A DNA stretch of 51,849 nt from Bacteroidota bacterium. Lineage in GTDB: Bacteria > Bacteroidota > Bacteroidia > NS11-12g > UBA955. Each line of letters opens with the position of its first letter. The first letter of the stretch is position 1. Below, one piece after another: positions 50,903-51,849 of this stretch. The notes beneath the pieces are model-generated. The model searched no databases and was not told the DNA's origin. It saw only the letters and a list, made by a program, of their open reading frames with translations. The DNA is taken from contig CANMBF010000019.1 in NCBI GenBank assembly GCA_947496065.1, positions 1 to 51,849 on the forward strand, read 5' to 3'. Both the position numbers and the translations under genes were made by a program.

Positions 50903-51481
50903 TTGAAAACAGCCAATAGTTATACCAAACAGATATTTTGCATCGAAGGCGATTGGCACCCCGATCTTCGTCAAAAAGACACCATTGAAAATGCTTTGCG
51001 TTTTATGGAAACTGCCAGTGGAATGAAAGTAAAATACATTCACCGACACTGCAGCACTCCTGAAGAATTAGAGCACCGCATTAAGGAATACGAAAAGAAA
51101 ATTTACGACCAGTTCAGCATTTTTTATTTGGCTTTCCATGGGGTTCCAAATGGCTTAAAATTGAATCAAAAAACAATTTTATCGCTCGACGAATTGGCCA
51201 CCATGTCTGAAAATAAATTACAAAATAAAATCCTTCATTTGGGCAGTTGTCAAACCCTCAATATTGACAAGAGGCATATTAAAAAAATGCTCAAAAAAAC
51301 GGGGGCTCTCTGCATAAGTGGATTTAAAAAAGAAGTGCCATTTGTAAGTTCCACCATTTTCGATGTACTTTATTTCGAAATGTGTCAATATTACAAAAAG
51401 ATGGACACGATTGAAAAATATATGAAAACCTACTATGGCAAACTGATGAAAGAATTAGAGTTTGTAATGATATATGAATAG
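50903..51481 (+). CDS. Small standalone caspase/CHAT-like protein (DUF6642-like)
   Basis: The 192-residue protein starts at TTG 50903, since an in-frame stop lies 40 bases upstream and no ATG is available. It opens [12 protein letters not shown], a start I recall from the uncharacterised DUF6642 family. The order of elements fits the caspase/CHAT fold. A strand ends in the catalytic-type His-Gly dyad ([13 protein letters not shown]79). A second strand ends in the catalytic-type Cys ([12 protein letters not shown]116). Then comes a helix and strand [15 protein letters not shown], then a helix [14 protein letters not shown]. It has no signal peptide, so it would act in the cytoplasm. Protease activity is inferred. 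Its stop lies close to the cyclophilin start. Confidence 0.78.
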   Translation: MKTANSYTKQIFCIEGDWHPDLRQKDTIENALRFMETASGMKVKYIHRHCSTPEELEHRIKEYEKKIYDQFSIFYLAFHGVPNGLKLNQKTILSLDELATMSENKLQNKILHLGSCQTLNIDKRHIKKMLKKTGALCISGFKKEVPFVSSTIFDVLYFEMCQYYKKMDTIEKYMKTYYGKLMKELEFVMIYE

Positions 51482-51491
51482 AAGAAAATTT

Positions 51492-51849
51492 ATGACAAAA
51501 AAAATAATATTAGTATTAAGTATTGCTTTGGTATTAGTCGTTGCATGTAAATCTAAAAAGACAAGCATTCCAGCCGAGCCACAGGAAGAAATTGTTAAAA
51601 TAAATACCAAATATGGTGATATGTATGTTTGGTTATACAAAGCCACGCCTTTGCACCGCGAGAATTTTTTAAAACTAGCTAAAGCCGGATTTTATGACAG
51701 TACCACTTATCATAGAATTATTTCAGGTTTTATGATTCAAGGAGGTGACCCAAACAGTAAAGACAATGACGCCTACAACGATGGCATGGGTGGTCCCGGC
51801 TATACAATACCTGCAGAAATTAGAGATACCATTATCCACGACCGTGGCG
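51492..51849 (+). CDS. Cyclophilin-type peptidyl-prolyl isomerase lipoprotein (3' end outside window)
   Basis: The visible 119 residues begin with a lipoprotein signal ([11 protein letters not shown]) followed by a Lys-rich spacer. The cyclophilin domain then starts: [33 protein letters not shown] and the hallmark [19 protein letters not shown] with the catalytic Arg. The gene is cut by the window edge. Cyclophilin lipoproteins help fold periplasmic and outer-membrane proteins. I chose the ATG at 51492, 10 bases after the preceding stop. An in-frame ATG at 51474 would overlap that stop by eight bases and couple translation to the caspase-like gene. Confidence 0.9.
   Translation, partial: MTKKIILVLSIALVLVVACKSKKTSIPAEPQEEIVKINTKYGDMYVWLYKATPLHRENFLKLAKAGFYDSTTYHRIISGFMIQGGDPNSKDNDAYNDGMGGPGYTIPAEIRDTIIHDRG

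Noticed and set aside
1-51849. tRNA, rRNA, prophage, insertion sequences and CRISPR arrays
   Set aside because: No cloverleaf-like or rRNA sequence, transposase, integrase, phage gene or regularly spaced repeats were seen on either strand by reading alone.

Overview
The window is a chromosomal segment of an AT-rich Bacteroidota bacterium. The evidence is a fused LpxC/FabZ protein, a type IX secretion C-terminal sorting domain, a TonB-type protein followed by folC, SusC/TonB-receptor-like and DUF5723 outer-membrane proteins, scarce Shine-Dalgarno sequences, and recurrent TAnnTTTG -7 promoter boxes just upstream of start codons. No rRNA, tRNA, CRISPR array, phage or insertion sequence was seen. 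Nearly all of the sequence is explained by about 45 chromosomal genes.

Layout. 1-2.1 kb (+): the end of a TonB-like energy transducer, then folC and rnhA. 2.1-4.3 kb (-): a yebC, universal stress protein, riboflavin synthase operon. 4.4-8.1 kb (-): a small lipoprotein, a BNR-propeller lipoprotein and 3-hydroxyacyl-CoA dehydrogenase. 8.2-13 kb: a divergent pair of operons. The minus arm holds a TIGR01777 oxidoreductase and a DNA photolyase. The plus arm holds a MerR regulator with a B12-binding domain, translationally coupled to a double-ATPase peptide transporter protein. This looks like a light-responsive module. 13-19 kb (-, one + gene): 2-oxoacid dehydrogenase E2, a glycosyltransferase, a GNAT-like protein, a decayed epimerase remnant, a VOC protein and a nucleotide-sugar dehydrogenase. 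19-24.9 kb: a secreted TPR-CAP protein, an ABM protein and a divergent SAM hydrolase (-), facing phoH and purC (+). 24.9-30.7 kb: a type IX secretion cargo protein (+) facing the DUF423, sixA-like, priA, DUF1697 operon (-). 30.7-36.6 kb (+): DUF5723 protein, CoA-transferase subunit A, an outer-membrane receptor-like barrel, mnmD and an RRM protein. 36.9-42.8 kb (-): an HD hydrolase, lpxD, lpxC/fabZ, lpxA, orphan ABC ATPase and secreted protein operon. 43-44.8 kb: CoA-transferase subunit B (+) against a YwqK-repeat protein (-). 45.2-51.8 kb (+): an ABC polysaccharide exporter with two large glycosyltransferases, a standalone caspase/CHAT-like protein and a cyclophilin lipoprotein cut by the window end.

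Themes. Envelope biogenesis dominates: lipid A synthesis, O-antigen or capsule synthesis and export, outer-membrane proteins, lipoproteins and type IX secretion. The items most worth a second look are the B12-MerR/photolyase module, the small caspase-like protein at 50903-51481, the multi-stop epimerase pseudogene at 16838-17107, the nested inverted repeats at 36729-36823, and the two CoA-transferase subunits lying 10 kb apart. All identifications are from reading the sequence and recalled family features; no database search was run.
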